Assembly: GCF_040096355.1 (NCBI RefSeq)
Contig: NZ_JBBMEX010000009.1
Location: 103,066-167,065, forward strand
DNA: 64,000 nt
Direction: 5' to 3'
Origin: Maccoyibacter intestinihominis
Lineage (GTDB): Bacteria > Bacillota > Clostridia > Lachnospirales > Lachnospiraceae
A program made the translations under genes and the position numbers. The notes below the pieces were generated by a model. The model ran no database searches. It saw nothing but the letters and a program-made list of their open reading frames with translations, and was not told the origin of the DNA. Every line of letters starts with the position of its first letter. Positions within the stretch are counted from its first letter, which is position 1. Below are positions 51,267 through 59,608 of the stretch, one piece after another.

Positions 51267-52607
51267 TTAACCTACTGTGATATTTTCCTGAGGATATTTT
51301 GAACCGTTAGGCTTTTTTTCAGAAATGGTAGCAAAAATCAAGGTCAATCCTCCCACTCTGCCAAAAAACATCAGGCAAATCAAGATTATATGGGAAACAA
51401 GCCCCAGCTTAGGAGTTATTCCCAACGATAACCCTACCGTCCCGATTGCCGACGCTGTCTCAAATAGAGCAGTCATAAGTGGAATATCTTCTGTTCTGCT
51501 AATTACCATTCCTCCGACAAGGAATAAAACGATATACATCAAAAAAATCGTAGCTGCATTTCTGATAGTGCCATCCGGAATTTGTCTGCCGAAAAAATGG
51601 GTGTGTTCCTTTTTTCTAAATACAGATAATGCCGATGAAACGAGAACTGCAAGAGTTGTCGTTTTCATACCACCTGCAGTGGAACCGGGCGAGCCACCGA
51701 TGAGCATCAGCATAATGATAAGCATTTGCCCAACTTCACTGAGCAAAGTCAAATTTGCCGTATTAAATCCTGCTGTTCTCGGCGTAACGGATTGAAACAA
51801 AGAAACCCATACTCTTTCTGTAAGAGGCACATTTGAAAACTCAAAGCAAAAAAAGTAAAGAGCCGGTAAGAATATCAATATTCCTGTTACCATAAAAATC
51901 ACCTTGCTTTGCATCCGGTATTTTTTGAAATGCCATTTATGATTCTTTATATCCTCCCAGGTAAGGAATCCAATACCTCCTGCAATAATCAGCATCATAA
52001 TCACAAGATTTACAATCGGCTGTACAGAATAAGAGGTCAACGAGGAAAAAGGGGTTCTTATACCGATTAGATCAAATCCTGCATTGCAAAAAGCAGAAAT
52101 AGAATGGAACAATGAATACCATATTCCTTTCCAAAACCCAAAGTCCCTGCAAAAAACAGGGGCTAAAAGAACCGCACCAATGATTTCGATAAGAATAGTA
52201 GTCCGAATAATAAATTGCGTTCTCCGCACAATACCACCCACCGTTGGAGCCGAAATTGCCTCTTGCATGGTACTTCGCTGCATCAACCCAATTTTGCGTC
52301 CGGAAACAACAGAAATCGCAATAGCAATCGTAATAATTCCCATACCTCCGATTTGAATCAGCAGTAAAATAACTCCTTGGCCAAATAAAGACCAGTAGGT
52401 TGCCGTATCATTAATAACCAGTCCCGTCACACAAACCGCAGAAGTTGCGGTAAACAAAGCATCCAAAAAGGAGGTACACTGACCGCTTTTTGTAGCAATC
52501 GGCAGCATCAAAAGCAGACTGCCTAAGAGAATCACGGATAAAAACCCTAAACTAATCACTTGAAATGATGTTATATGTCGATGTCTTGATCTGTTTATCT
52601 GTTGCAT
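51267..52607 (-). CDS. trkH: Potassium transporter TrkH/KtrB
   Basis: 446 residues. Four M1-P-M2 repeats with selectivity-loop segments TATSAVCVTGL, FHSISAFCNAGFD, TPRTAGFNTANL and FETASAIGTVGLS, plus the GGSPGSTAGGMKTTT gating loop. Size and short N-terminus are closer to KtrB. It imports K+ with Na+ under control of TrkA. First gene of the operon. The 130 bases upstream are AT-rich; I see no convincing -35/-10 pair there. Confidence 0.95.
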   Translation of the reverse strand: MQQINRSRHRHITSFQVISLGFLSVILLGSLLLMLPIATKSGQCTSFLDALFTATSAVCVTGLVINDTATYWSLFGQGVILLLIQIGGMGIITIAIAISVVSGRKIGLMQRSTMQEAISAPTVGGIVRRTQFIIRTTILIEIIGAVLLAPVFCRDFGFWKGIWYSLFHSISAFCNAGFDLIGIRTPFSSLTSYSVQPIVNLVIMMLIIAGGIGFLTWEDIKNHKWHFKKYRMQSKVIFMVTGILIFLPALYFFCFEFSNVPLTERVWVSLFQSVTPRTAGFNTANLTLLSEVGQMLIIMLMLIGGSPGSTAGGMKTTTLAVLVSSALSVFRKKEHTHFFGRQIPDGTIRNAATIFLMYIVLFLVGGMVISRTEDIPLMTALFETASAIGTVGLSLGITPKLGLVSHIILICLMFFGRVGGLTLIFATISEKKPNGSKYPQENITVG

Positions 52608-52711
52608 AACTATATCCCCATAATCTTAATTTCTTTTTTATATTTTCTTTATTCTATCTTTATTTGTATTAAATGGGCGTAAGTAAGTTTGTTTTGAAAT
52701 TAAGATTGTAT

Positions 52712-52750
52712 AAAGATGAGCAGAAGTCTGAAATCTTTTGCTCATCTTTT
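52712..52750 (-). terminator. Hairpin upstream of trkH, probable terminator
   Basis: On the minus strand AAAAGATGAGCA pairs with TGCTCATCTTT across 17 bases. No long T-run follows. It would end any transcript reading from the GGDEF gene toward trkH. Confidence 0.5.
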
Positions 52751-52885
52751 GAGAGTGCTAGTTACAGGATACCGTCCAACATCAAAATTGACTTTCAGAA
52801 CATTTACTGTTTTCTCTCCAAAAACACCTAAAAATCTACTGTCGGTGCATTTTTCAATAATAGCTCCGACTTTTTCTTTACTCAT
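52742..52885 (-). CDS. Possible small ORF or gene remnant
   Basis: 47 codons starting MSKEKVGAIIEKCTDSRFLG; the frame is protein-like and extends upstream without a stop for 37 more codons. No ribosome binding site is visible, and the terminator at 52921-52940 separates it from the upstream gene. It may be a remnant. I recognise no family. Confidence 0.2.
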   Translation of the reverse strand: MSKEKVGAIIEKCTDSRFLGVFGEKTVNVLKVNFDVGRYPVTSTLKR

Positions 52886-52911
52886 ATTATTTGCTTTTGC
52901 AATTCTTGTAT

Positions 52912-52940
52912 AAACAAAATGAGACCTCTTATGAAGTCTC
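52912..52940 (-). terminator. Terminator of the GGDEF gene
   Basis: GAGACTTC-ATAA-GAGGTCTC (52921-52940, minus strand) with one G-T pair, followed by ATTTTGTTT. Confidence 0.75.
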
Positions 52941-52976
52941 GCTTTGTTTACGCAGTTTAAACTTTTGGTTAATGGT

Positions 52977-54833
52977 TTACTTAATAGATATATCATCTAT
53001 AAATACATAATATACATCCCCATACATTTCTGTATGAACAAAACGGCCATAATCCAAAACGGTTTTCACCGTTCCATCCTTACACACTATTCTATATTGC
53101 ACCCGTTCTATGTCCTTTTCCTGCGTAATCTGACTTGAAATATCACACTCTACTATTTTCAGGTCATCAGGATGGACCATACCTTTAAAGGAATTTCCTG
53201 TAAGTTCTATAAATTCCTCTTTATTTTGGCACTTAAAAATCCGTAATAGCTCCCGGTTAAAAGTAATGATTTGCTCCTCTTCATCTGCATGATATACAAA
53301 AAAGCCTCCTGGCAAAAGTTCTGCAACCGTTTCTACCTTTTTCAAAGACTCTTCCGTATCTATATAGGTATATGACCTCCGATCATGCCTTTTCTTTTCG
53401 TAATAGCTGCTCTTATCCATATACATCATTTCATCTGCAGCAGCAACACTTTTTTCAAAATCTATTGCATGCTCTTTCCAAATCGTTCCGATCGAAGCTG
53501 AATATCCGTCTTTCCATGACGCCTCAAGCCTTTTGCGTTTTTCATTAAATGCAGCTTCATTTTTATCAAAAGATAAGATTACAAATTCATCTCCTCCGAA
53601 GCGGTACCGCCTTGCTTCAGGAAAAATCTCGGTTATTGTATTTGCAACAGATGCAATTAACTTATCTCCCGCTTCATGTCCTAAACTGTCATTTATTTTT
53701 TTCAAACCATTCACATCAGCAAATACGATTCCTACGGGACGCATATTCATCTTTGTATCCTGTTCGATCATATTAATATCTTTATAATATGCCTTACGAT
53801 TTCTAAATCCGGTTAATGCATCCAGCTCCAGGTCAGAAATTTGTGAATTGATTTCTATATGCTGCTCTAAGGATTTCAGTCTTTTTTCTATAGAATGCTT
53901 AATTATACGGTCTTTATAATCATTCTTTTTCTCTAAAGCATCCAACACCGCATCTTTATCTGATTTTTTAACAGCATACTCATATTTCAATTCGGAAAAA
54001 ACAAGCCCTACCTTAATTTCATTCGTATATTTTTCTATATACCAATCCATCGAACGCAAAATAGTGGTCATGAGTTCATCATCATCCGAATCCATTCCAC
54101 ATTCAAACAGTTCTTTACATGCATCCATAAATTCAGCAGCATGCATGTCTCTTATTTTCAAAAGAATTTGTTGCTTATACTCTTTATACTTGTCCATTTT
54201 TCCCAATCTGTAATAAAGAGTTGCCGCACAACGAATCGCATCATCCGGGACAATTTTATCCGCATGATATTGATTGATACCAATTTCATATGCCTGCAGT
54301 GCCTCTGTCAATCGGTTTAACTTCTGAAGTGAGATGGATTTATTTATATAGATATATGCACCCATCTCTTCATCGCAATCTTTCAAAACATCTTCTGCAA
54401 ATTCAAGATTTCTGATTGCTTCCGTATAGTTCTGTTCCGCAATGTACGTCAGTGCAATATTATTATACTCAAACGCATAATAAAACTTAGCACTATTTTC
54501 CTTTGCAATCTTTAATGCAATCTTATAAAAAAAGCGTGAAATACTGTATTCTGCTTCACAATGTGCTGCTACACCTATCAAATTAAAACATGACAATATT
54601 TTTGGTGTATACGGATAACTCTGATAATCCATTACAATTGGTTCCATGATTTCTATCACTTTTCCAAAATTTCCATTCTGGTAAAACAAATGTCCATAAT
54701 AAAAACTTGCATACACATAAAGCTCTGTTTTATCATGTTTATTTTTCAACAGTTGCTCATAGAATTTTTTTTGTTCTTCTATTGATAATTTCTCAATTTT
54801 TTCTTTTTCCTTCAAGAATTCATCAAAATTCAT
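52977..54833 (-). CDS. TPR-GGDEF-PAS protein, probable diguanylate cyclase
   Basis: 618 residues; GAGGAG precedes the ATG. Residues 1-320 are helical repeats of TPR type (NYTEAIRNLEFAEDVL, RLTEALQAYEIGINQY). The GGDEF domain (about 330-490) has LTGFRNRKAYYKDI, GLKKINDSLGHEAGDKLI and an intact active site RFGGDEF. A C-terminal PAS-fold domain (about 500-618) has FFVYHADEEEQIITF and VHPDDLKIVECDISSQI. No membrane segment, so cytosolic. The intact A-site predicts c-di-GMP synthesis. The 5' region is long and contains the tRNA-like fragment at 54906. Confidence 0.88.
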   Translation of the reverse strand: MNFDEFLKEKEKIEKLSIEEQKKFYEQLLKNKHDKTELYVYASFYYGHLFYQNGNFGKVIEIMEPIVMDYQSYPYTPKILSCFNLIGVAAHCEAEYSISRFFYKIALKIAKENSAKFYYAFEYNNIALTYIAEQNYTEAIRNLEFAEDVLKDCDEEMGAYIYINKSISLQKLNRLTEALQAYEIGINQYHADKIVPDDAIRCAATLYYRLGKMDKYKEYKQQILLKIRDMHAAEFMDACKELFECGMDSDDDELMTTILRSMDWYIEKYTNEIKVGLVFSELKYEYAVKKSDKDAVLDALEKKNDYKDRIIKHSIEKRLKSLEQHIEINSQISDLELDALTGFRNRKAYYKDINMIEQDTKMNMRPVGIVFADVNGLKKINDSLGHEAGDKLIASVANTITEIFPEARRYRFGGDEFVILSFDKNEAAFNEKRKRLEASWKDGYSASIGTIWKEHAIDFEKSVAAADEMMYMDKSSYYEKKRHDRRSYTYIDTEESLKKVETVAELLPGGFFVYHADEEEQIITFNRELLRIFKCQNKEEFIELTGNSFKGMVHPDDLKIVECDISSQITQEKDIERVQYRIVCKDGTVKTVLDYGRFVHTEMYGDVYYVFIDDISIK

Positions 54834-54905
54834 ATTGATCTACTCCTCAAATACACATTCTAAATTAAAAGCAGCAATGACTTATCATCATTGTTGCACA
54901 TTGAA

Positions 54906-54949
54906 CGTTCCCAGGGGGAATCGAACCCTCAACTAGTGCTTAGGAGTTC
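54906..54949 (-). other. 3' half of a tRNA-Arg(CCT)-like gene: putative attR site
   Basis: On the minus strand the sequence runs CTCCTAAG (anticodon-loop-like, CCT), GAGGGTTCGATTCCCCC (T-arm) and TGGGAACG (acceptor 3' strand plus discriminator). No D-arm or 5' acceptor strand precedes it. Integrases of the tyrosine family leave exactly such 3' tRNA copies at one end of an inserted element. In this orientation the intact tRNA and the element should lie to the right. The following 200 bases (54950-55190) hold no gene I can support. Confidence 0.55.
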
Positions 54950-55205
54950 AAGTCACTACAGAAAATCTATGTTTTTCTTGGTCAACATAAGTCAAGCAAC
55001 AACTTGATTTTACTGACTTTCCTGTAAATCCATGTCAAAATAAGAAAACTGAAAATCATCCAAGTTAAGCACCTCTCGCTGACAAATGAGTGACACTGTC
55101 ACCCTGAGGGTTCAACCATTCCGTTCCTGCGAATTCATATTTATGGCTACCATTCTCACTGAATATGCGGTAATGATAACACTGTTTTCTTATTAGATTA
55201 TCTAT

Positions 55206-55234
55206 ATTATAACGTGTGTGAGGTCGGATGTCGA
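55206..55234 (-). promoter_or_regulatory. Leftward promoter-like sequence near the putative element end
   Basis: TCGACA (55229-55234), 17 bases, TATAAT (55206-55211). It points out of the putative element toward the GGDEF gene, about 370 bases away. Strongly similar to the promoter at 46457-46485. The same DNA is also an open reading frame, so a coding remnant is an alternative reading. Confidence 0.5.
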
Positions 55235-55356
55235 TTATTTTTTGACCATTATTTACTTCTATTTGCTTTAACTTAAAAAGCCGTAAGCTAATGCTCCCAG
55301 CTTTACATTTTTTTATTCCATCAGTTTTACAAACTTGAAGTTGTCTTTCTGCTTAT

Positions 55357-55782
55357 TTACTCAACATCAAATTCAGCCGCCAAATAATGCGGTGTTCCGT
55401 CCTTTGCCTTCATTTCTAATACTACACGATAGGTTCCCGCCTCCAAGCGAGTTCCATAATAATCATATTTTTGAACAATACTTCCCTGCAAGCCCGTACT
55501 GTCTCCACCCAATGAGAATTCTAAATTATTAAAAGGAAATATATCCTGCGAATATGTCAAACGATACCATTGCTCGTCAATGTGGCGTTCGAGATACTCA
55601 AAGCCAGGACTACCATCCTCACCGAAGGAATAGATTTCTTTAGAATTCGCAGTAACAGCCCAGCGAATGGTATATCCCTTAAACGGAGACCATGTGGGCT
55701 TTTCAATGGTCAATTCAAAGCCGTCAACCTGATTGACAGGATAAGAGACTGGTTCTCCAAGAGTAATCAAAAATAAACACAT
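55357..55782 (-). pseudogene. Truncated Ig-like (Big_14-type) domain protein
   Basis: 141 codons. The body (GFELTIEKPTWSPF, IYSFGEDGSPGFEYLE, YYGTRLEAGTYRVVLEM, PHYLAAEFDVE) looks like the immunoglobulin-like domain found at the end of clostridial extracellular lipoproteins and BlaR-type sensors. Signal peptide, lipobox and N-terminal part are missing, and no ribosome binding site precedes the ATG. It starts 18 bases after the permease stop, so only the last domain of a once larger exported protein seems to remain. Confidence 0.6.
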
Positions 55783-55800
55783 TTTGCTATTTGATTAAAC

Positions 55801-58293
55801 TCACTCTGTCAACCGCAATCGCTCCACAACTGGAAGGTTAACGTCAGTTTTGTAGACCCATATAGGCACAATAAGGCAGATTAGCAACACCAGCCCAGAC
55901 ACCAGCACCAGTGGGATAAATGGATAGGAGAAAACAGCATAATAGGCCACTTTACTAAAAATCATATATAGCAAGATGAAGATTGCTGTTCCAATGGTGA
56001 CTGCAAGGGAAAGGGAAACGCCCCAATAATAGAAACCTTCCATAAATAGCATTCGTTTGATTTGTCGCTTTGTCATTCCAATGCTTTCAAGAACAGCTAA
56101 TTCATAGCGCCGAGTATTTACATTGACAACCATTGTATTGACAAAGTTCATGACACCAACAAGCAGCAGGATCACGGACAACCCTGTTCCTAAAACCTTT
56201 GCTGTAATGAGATATTCCTGCATTTCTTCTCGCCGTTCATATCGGGATATAATATCAATGTTAGCTTGTGATGCGGTGATTTGCTTTAATTCTTGCAGTA
56301 TACTTTCGTCATGTTGACCATCCGTATCAAAGGCCACGCGGAACACTCTATATTGCGGAAAGAGTTCTTTCAAAGCTGTTTGACTAATATACAAATCAGG
56401 AGCCGTCCCTCTCTCATTGCCTCCTCCTGCTCGAAACCCTTCATTCAAATAACCGTTCGCTACAATAAAGGAATGCTGTCCGTTCTGCGTCTGGATTGTT
56501 ATTTCCTGCCCCGGCTGAATAAGGTCTTCTACTGTTTTGGACAGCAGCACAACCTTTCCTTGTTCAAAGGCAGACGTGTCAATAGGCAAGTTTAAGGTTT
56601 TATTGATTTCTTCCAAATATGCACTGTCAATTCCAAAAACCCCGCTAAAAAAGTTTTGCTGATAATTTTCTAATTTTGCCGGATCAGAAAAATCAATGCC
56701 GTTTACTCCGTCTAATGACGCAAGAAACTCGTGAAATACAGCATCGTCATATACAACATCTGCTGCTACTTGAGGATAAGGTGCATAGGTCAACCTCAAA
56801 TTCTCAATGCCGTCAAGCTGACCAATCTCTGAAACCATTTCGCTGGAAATTAAATCTTCTCTTTCGTGGATACTATATGTGAGTGCAAAATCGCTTACTC
56901 CCCATTGGCTCACATAATTCTCCGGGCTTAAACCATGTAATAGCCCTGTGACGACAAGGAACAAGGAAAGGCCGAAAAAAAGCGATGCAAAAACAAGGGT
57001 TGTACTCTTAGCATTACGAAAGACATTGTTCCATGCCATTCTGGACAACTTCATTTTGCTACAATTTCTGGCGCTGCTCTTTGTGCTGGCTGCTGTATAT
57101 TGGAGTGCTGCTATTGGTGAAACATTTCCGGCAATTTTGGCGGGCTTCATGCTTGCAATCATAACGGTAATGAACGTAAATATGGCCGCTCCTATGAAAA
57201 TAAACGGCGAAAAAGATACTTTTGTTCCCACATCAGAATTTGTTGAATACATCATATTCAGGAAGTAAGGAACAATGCCAAAGGAAACAACCGCACCAAG
57301 TAACAGACCAATCGGAATACCAATACAAGAGATTCTGATTGCCTGCTTATAGATAATTCTCTTTATCTGCCTTTGGGTCGTTCCAATCGTTTTAAGACGG
57401 CCATAGAATTGCACATCTTTTACGACAGAGACATAAAGAATATTATAAATCAGCAGATAGCCACTAAAGGATATAAAAACTGCTAAAATTATTACAGCTA
57501 AAATAATAGTTCCACCATTTGCCTGTTCTAATGGTACAATTTCAAATGTTTGCCCTTCTGTAAAGTCAATCTCACGCCGCAATCTTTCACAGTTTTTGTC
57601 AGCATTATCATTGCCTTGAAAACGGATCATTGCCGTAACACTATTATCCAGTGATACATTTAAGCTATCCTTAAAAGCGGATGAAACATAAACATAACCA
57701 CGATTATTTGTGCGCATTGGAATGTAGTCCGTATAGTAGCCCGACAGCAAAAAGGTGTCTGAGACATAATTATAGCTATCGCCAATTTGGTACGACAACA
57801 CAATCTCCATCCCTATTTGCGGATCAGAAATGCCCATCTGTTCAAGCACCCATGTAGGTAGCATAATTTCGTTTTTACTTGATGGGTAATTTCCTACAAC
57901 ACTTGATATAGTAGGCAGACGGTGGGTTCCCCACTCGGTATCATCTATCCAAACTATACCTAATCTCGCATTTTGCAGTTGCTCTGTATCAACACTGCCT
58001 AAACGCTGCTGTATACCTACGTCAAGGACAAGGTTTGATTTTGAAATTTCAACCAACTGATTTTCTGTTACATTTGTGATTCCGACATCAGCGGTAGTTC
58101 CCATTAACCGAATTTGTTGCATTTGGTAGGTTTCAAAGTAACTAAAACCAATACTGAATGTCGCAGTTATCATAAATGCAGTTAGCACAAGAGCAATGAT
58201 TGCAAATAAATTACGCTGCCGTTCACGATGCAAACTGCGCTTTGCCAGCTTCTTTTCAATGTCACTGGTATCATTTTCAAAAGGCCATGTCAT
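55801..58293 (-). CDS. FtsX/MacB-type ABC transporter permease
   Basis: 830 residues; GGAGGTGG precedes the ATG. Cytoplasmic N-terminus (KKLAKRSLHRERQRN), a first helix (about 30-52), a large extracellular domain, three helices of an FtsX domain (about 262-400), a second extracellular domain and a final FtsX domain (about 700-820) with GVMNFVNTMVVNVNTRRYELAVLESIGMTKRQIKRML. Works with the ATPase 14 bases upstream to move lipids, peptides or antibiotics out of or along the membrane; the substrate is unknown. Its base composition is ordinary, unlike the GC-rich ATPase and two-component genes beside it. Confidence 0.88.
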   Translation of the reverse strand: MTWPFENDTSDIEKKLAKRSLHRERQRNLFAIIALVLTAFMITATFSIGFSYFETYQMQQIRLMGTTADVGITNVTENQLVEISKSNLVLDVGIQQRLGSVDTEQLQNARLGIVWIDDTEWGTHRLPTISSVVGNYPSSKNEIMLPTWVLEQMGISDPQIGMEIVLSYQIGDSYNYVSDTFLLSGYYTDYIPMRTNNRGYVYVSSAFKDSLNVSLDNSVTAMIRFQGNDNADKNCERLRREIDFTEGQTFEIVPLEQANGGTIILAVIILAVFISFSGYLLIYNILYVSVVKDVQFYGRLKTIGTTQRQIKRIIYKQAIRISCIGIPIGLLLGAVVSFGIVPYFLNMMYSTNSDVGTKVSFSPFIFIGAAIFTFITVMIASMKPAKIAGNVSPIAALQYTAASTKSSARNCSKMKLSRMAWNNVFRNAKSTTLVFASLFFGLSLFLVVTGLLHGLSPENYVSQWGVSDFALTYSIHEREDLISSEMVSEIGQLDGIENLRLTYAPYPQVAADVVYDDAVFHEFLASLDGVNGIDFSDPAKLENYQQNFFSGVFGIDSAYLEEINKTLNLPIDTSAFEQGKVVLLSKTVEDLIQPGQEITIQTQNGQHSFIVANGYLNEGFRAGGGNERGTAPDLYISQTALKELFPQYRVFRVAFDTDGQHDESILQELKQITASQANIDIISRYERREEMQEYLITAKVLGTGLSVILLLVGVMNFVNTMVVNVNTRRYELAVLESIGMTKRQIKRMLFMEGFYYWGVSLSLAVTIGTAIFILLYMIFSKVAYYAVFSYPFIPLVLVSGLVLLICLIVPIWVYKTDVNLPVVERLRLTE

Positions 58294-58307
58294 AGCTTGC
58301 CACCTCC

Positions 58308-58973
58308 TTATTCCACAATCCTGCCGTCCTCAATGCGGACAATCCGATCTGCAAGGCGGGCAATGTCGTTGTTGTGGGTAATCATCACAACAGTTTGCCG
58401 AAACTCCGCACTGGTACGCTTGATAAGTCCCAGCACCTCGGCGCTGGTCTTGCTGTCAAGGTTGCCGGTCGGCTCGTCGGCCAGCACAATAGCCGGTTTG
58501 GTAATCAAGGCGCGGGCGATAGCCACACGCTGCTGCTGGCCGCCGGAAAGATTGTTCGGCATGTTTTTCAGTTTATCTTCCAGCCCCAGCAGATGAACGA
58601 TCTCGTCCAAAAACTTCTGATCCACCGTGTCCCCGTCCAGCTCCACCGGCAGGACGATGTTCTCATACACATTCAGGATCGGAACAAGGTTATAGTTCTG
58701 GAAGATAAAGCCGATGTTGCGGCGGCGGAAGATGGTGAGCTGTTCGTCGTTCATTTTCGACAGCTCTTTGTCCCGGACAATCACGGTTCCGCTGGTGGGA
58801 GTGTCCAGCCCGCCCATCATGTGAAGCAGGGTGGACTTGCCGCTGCCGGAGGTTCCCACAACGGCCACAAACTCACCGTCATTTACGGAGAAGTTCACGC
58901 CGTCAAGGGCGCGGGTGATATTCGGCTTTGTGCCGTAATACTTTTTCAGGTCGATAGTCTGTAAAATACTCAT
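58308..58973 (-). CDS. ABC transporter ATP-binding protein (MacB/LolD type)
   Basis: 221 residues from MSILQTIDLKKYYG (AAAGGAG upstream). Walker A GTSGSGKST, signature NLSGGQQQRVAIARAL, Walker B IVLADEPTGNLD and MITHNNDIA. Clearly GC-rich with codons unlike the chromosome around 30-50 kb, which points to transfer. A site resembling one at 61370 lies directly upstream, suggesting control by the adjacent response regulator. Confidence 0.93.
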   Translation of the reverse strand: MSILQTIDLKKYYGTKPNITRALDGVNFSVNDGEFVAVVGTSGSGKSTLLHMMGGLDTPTSGTVIVRDKELSKMNDEQLTIFRRRNIGFIFQNYNLVPILNVYENIVLPVELDGDTVDQKFLDEIVHLLGLEDKLKNMPNNLSGGQQQRVAIARALITKPAIVLADEPTGNLDSKTSAEVLGLIKRTSAEFRQTVVMITHNNDIARLADRIVRIEDGRIVE

Positions 58974-59027
58974 ACTCAAAACTCCTTTCAAGGCTTTCTG
59001 CCTGCTGATAAGGGTATTGTAAAACCC

Positions 59028-59105
59028 AAATGTCCGCGAAATGTTACAGCGGCCCAAAAATTTCATTGAAAATCGGGGTGAAATGTTACAACGCTCGGAC
59101 ATTTC
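59028..59105 (-). promoter_or_regulatory. Two probable response-regulator sites upstream of the ABC ATPase
   Basis: AAATGTCCGCGAAATGTTAC (59028-59047, plus-strand reading) continues AGCGG and differs by one base from 61370-61394. A second, partly inverted copy (GAAATGTTACAACG, then CGGACATTT) lies at 59080-59103. On the coding strand the ACATTT halves are 11 bases apart, the spacing of OmpR-family sites. Confidence 0.65.
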
Positions 59106-59162
59106 AAAAAAATTTACGGCGGGCAGCCGGAAATGGCCGTCCGCCGTAGCTCATGATCTGTT

Positions 59163-59582
59163 CTAAAACCAATTCGCCTTTTGATTTCTAAATTGAGGAG
59201 TATCGCTTTCTTGATAAGGATTGTAGGTATTACGGTTACACCCAAACTCTTTTAATGATTTTATTTTATTGTCCTCTGTCCATTCAATCAAAGAAATACC
59301 GTCAAATTCCTCTATATCCCCATTGTTCATTCCATTTTTGAAATACCACTCTACAATCGTTTGATTTTCTTTATGGAAAAATTGCTTGATTTCCCAAACT
59401 ACCACCTTTCCACGGGTATTCCACTCCTGAAACCAATGTTTTACTGTTTTACGATTGCTATACTGGGGACACCAACTTTCTGTATAGAGTACATCTTCCG
59501 CAAAAATATCATCAATGCCCATATCTTTCTGATAAAGCCACATATCAAACCACAGTCGGATTATTTTTTCTCGTTCATTCAT
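59163..59582 (-). CDS. SnoaL-like (NTF2-fold) protein
   Basis: 139 residues from MNEREKIIRLWFDMWL (GAGGTG eight bases upstream); an ATG ten codons earlier overlaps the kinase stop. Pattern IIRLWFDMWLYQKDMGIDDIFAEDV, VKHWFQEWN, VVVWEIKQFFHKENQTIVEWYF and EFDGISLIEW fits the NTF2-like cone fold used as small-molecule binding or isomerase domains. AT-rich between GC-rich neighbours, so it was inserted separately. Function unknown. Confidence 0.65.
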   Translation of the reverse strand: MNEREKIIRLWFDMWLYQKDMGIDDIFAEDVLYTESWCPQYSNRKTVKHWFQEWNTRGKVVVWEIKQFFHKENQTIVEWYFKNGMNNGDIEEFDGISLIEWTEDNKIKSLKEFGCNRNTYNPYQESDTPQFRNQKANWF

Positions 59583-59608
59583 AATAGAAACACCTCGCTT
59601 GTTTACTT

